From an uncultured Cloacibacillus sp. (GTDB lineage: Bacteria > Synergistota > Synergistia > Synergistales > Synergistaceae): a stretch of DNA of 6,952 nt. Of the stretch, positions 6,536 to 6,952 are shown in pieces. Location: contig CAKSWL010000108.1 of the NCBI GenBank assembly GCA_934511335.1, forward strand, positions 1 to 6,952, read 5' to 3'. The position numbers were made by a program, and so were the translations under genes. The first letter of the stretch is position 1; every line of letters begins with the position of its first letter. Below the pieces are notes generated by a model, which was not told the origin of the DNA, did no database searches, and saw only the letters and a list, made by a program, of their open reading frames with translations.

Positions 6536-6729
6536 TAAGGAGCCGCTGATCATATGCGACATTCGCCTCACTGCCATGACCCGACCGTCGCGCAAGGCGT
6601 ATCGATATAGGCCTTGCGCGACGCTTTAAAGCCGCCCGTTCAGCGCCTGGCACATCTGACAGACAAACCAGCCGATTCGCACGAAATCATAGATTTCGGC
6701 TCTCTGCCCCTAATCAGCGGGACTTACGT
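6536..6729 (+). repeat. Right copy of the 194-bp structured inverted repeat
   Basis: The reverse complement aligns base for base with 58-251 without gaps. Hairpin A is stronger here (CGAAATC 6682-6688 with GATTTCG 6692-6698), and hairpin B gains a base pair over the left copy (13-bp arms within 6586-6623). The terminal inverted repeats CCGCTGAT and ATCAGCGG are kept (6543-6550 and 6713-6720). The main divergence lies at 6557-6585. On the plus strand AAGGAG precedes an 18-codon frame (6554-6610), present also in the left copy. The pair faces in opposite directions around the whole hut locus. Its function is not recognised. Confidence 0.85.
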
Positions 6730-6757
6730 TCTTTCCTTAGGAAATTCTGCGGCGGAA

Positions 6758-6952
6758 TTATTTTTGAAGATCGGTTTCAGTAGAGTAAGTCGTTAAAGGC
6801 TCTATTTCCACGGTATCCGCCATCTCGTCGTCGAACTTGGGAATTTCCTTTTTTGCGTAGAATATCTGCCCTTTAATTAAACGTAAACGATATTTTTGTA
6901 CAAAGCTATAGACATGCTGCGACAGCACGTGCGCCCAGAGGTGCGCATGCAC
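6758..6952 (-). CDS. C-terminal part of an unrecognised protein, cut by the window edge
   Basis: An open frame of 64 codons enters from the right edge and stops with TAA at 6758. The true start lies outside the window; the GTG at the very edge need not be it. The visible part is hydrophilic, with a basic stretch (FVQKYRLRLIKGQIFYAKKE) followed by an acidic tail (FDDEMADTVEIEP), and has no membrane segment. I recognise no family. The gene converges on the carrier gene with the right repeat between them, 28 bp after its stop. It could be a gene end or a chance open frame. Confidence 0.4.
   Translation of the reverse strand: MHAHLWAHVLSQHVYSFVQKYRLRLIKGQIFYAKKEIPKFDDEMADTVEIEPLTTYSTETDLQK

Noticed and set aside
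6441..6796. Two short plus-strand frames downstream of the carrier
   Set aside because: They run through the terminator and the structured repeat, with no ribosome-binding site and no family resemblance.

Overview
The window holds a compact histidine/urocanate catabolism locus from what looks like an anaerobic amino-acid-fermenting bacterium. The moderately GC-rich sequence, the four-gene hut set ending in separate formiminotransferase and cyclodeaminase proteins, and a YjiH-type carrier beside it would fit Synergistota such as Cloacibacillus or Synergistes. That assignment is inference from gene content, not something the sequence proves.

Layout. Positions 1-265 carry a small hairpin and a 194-bp structured repeat (58-251). 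Four minus-strand genes follow in reverse coordinate order: ftcD (266-1162), fchA (1180-1752), hutI (1762-3015) and hutU (3117-4835). Transcription runs hutU-hutI-fchA-ftcD, with intergenic gaps of about 100, 9 and 17 bp. A divergent regulatory region (4836-5064) separates hutU from a plus-strand membrane carrier of the YjiH/Gate family (5065-6363). The carrier is followed by an intrinsic terminator (6460-6510) and then by a second, inverted copy of the 194-bp repeat (6536-6729). The right edge cuts into an unrecognised minus-strand gene (6758-6952).

How the genes work together. HutU hydrates urocanate to imidazolonepropionate. HutI opens the ring to N-formimino-L-glutamate. FtcD moves the formimino group to tetrahydrofolate, releasing glutamate, and FchA deaminates the product to 5,10-methenyl-tetrahydrofolate plus ammonia. 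The carrier is the natural candidate to import urocanate or histidine. No histidine ammonia-lyase (hutH) and no regulator are present in the window.

The most unusual signals are four. The hut locus is bracketed by two inverted copies of a structured repeat that align without gaps (about 88% by hand count) and show a compensatory base-pair change. HutI lacks two expected active-site residues: Asn replaces the metal-ligand Asp, and Ala replaces the Glu after the HA motif. A minus-strand intrinsic terminator sits inside the probable hutU leader, suggesting attenuation. A 20-bp dyad overlaps both divergent promoter candidates.
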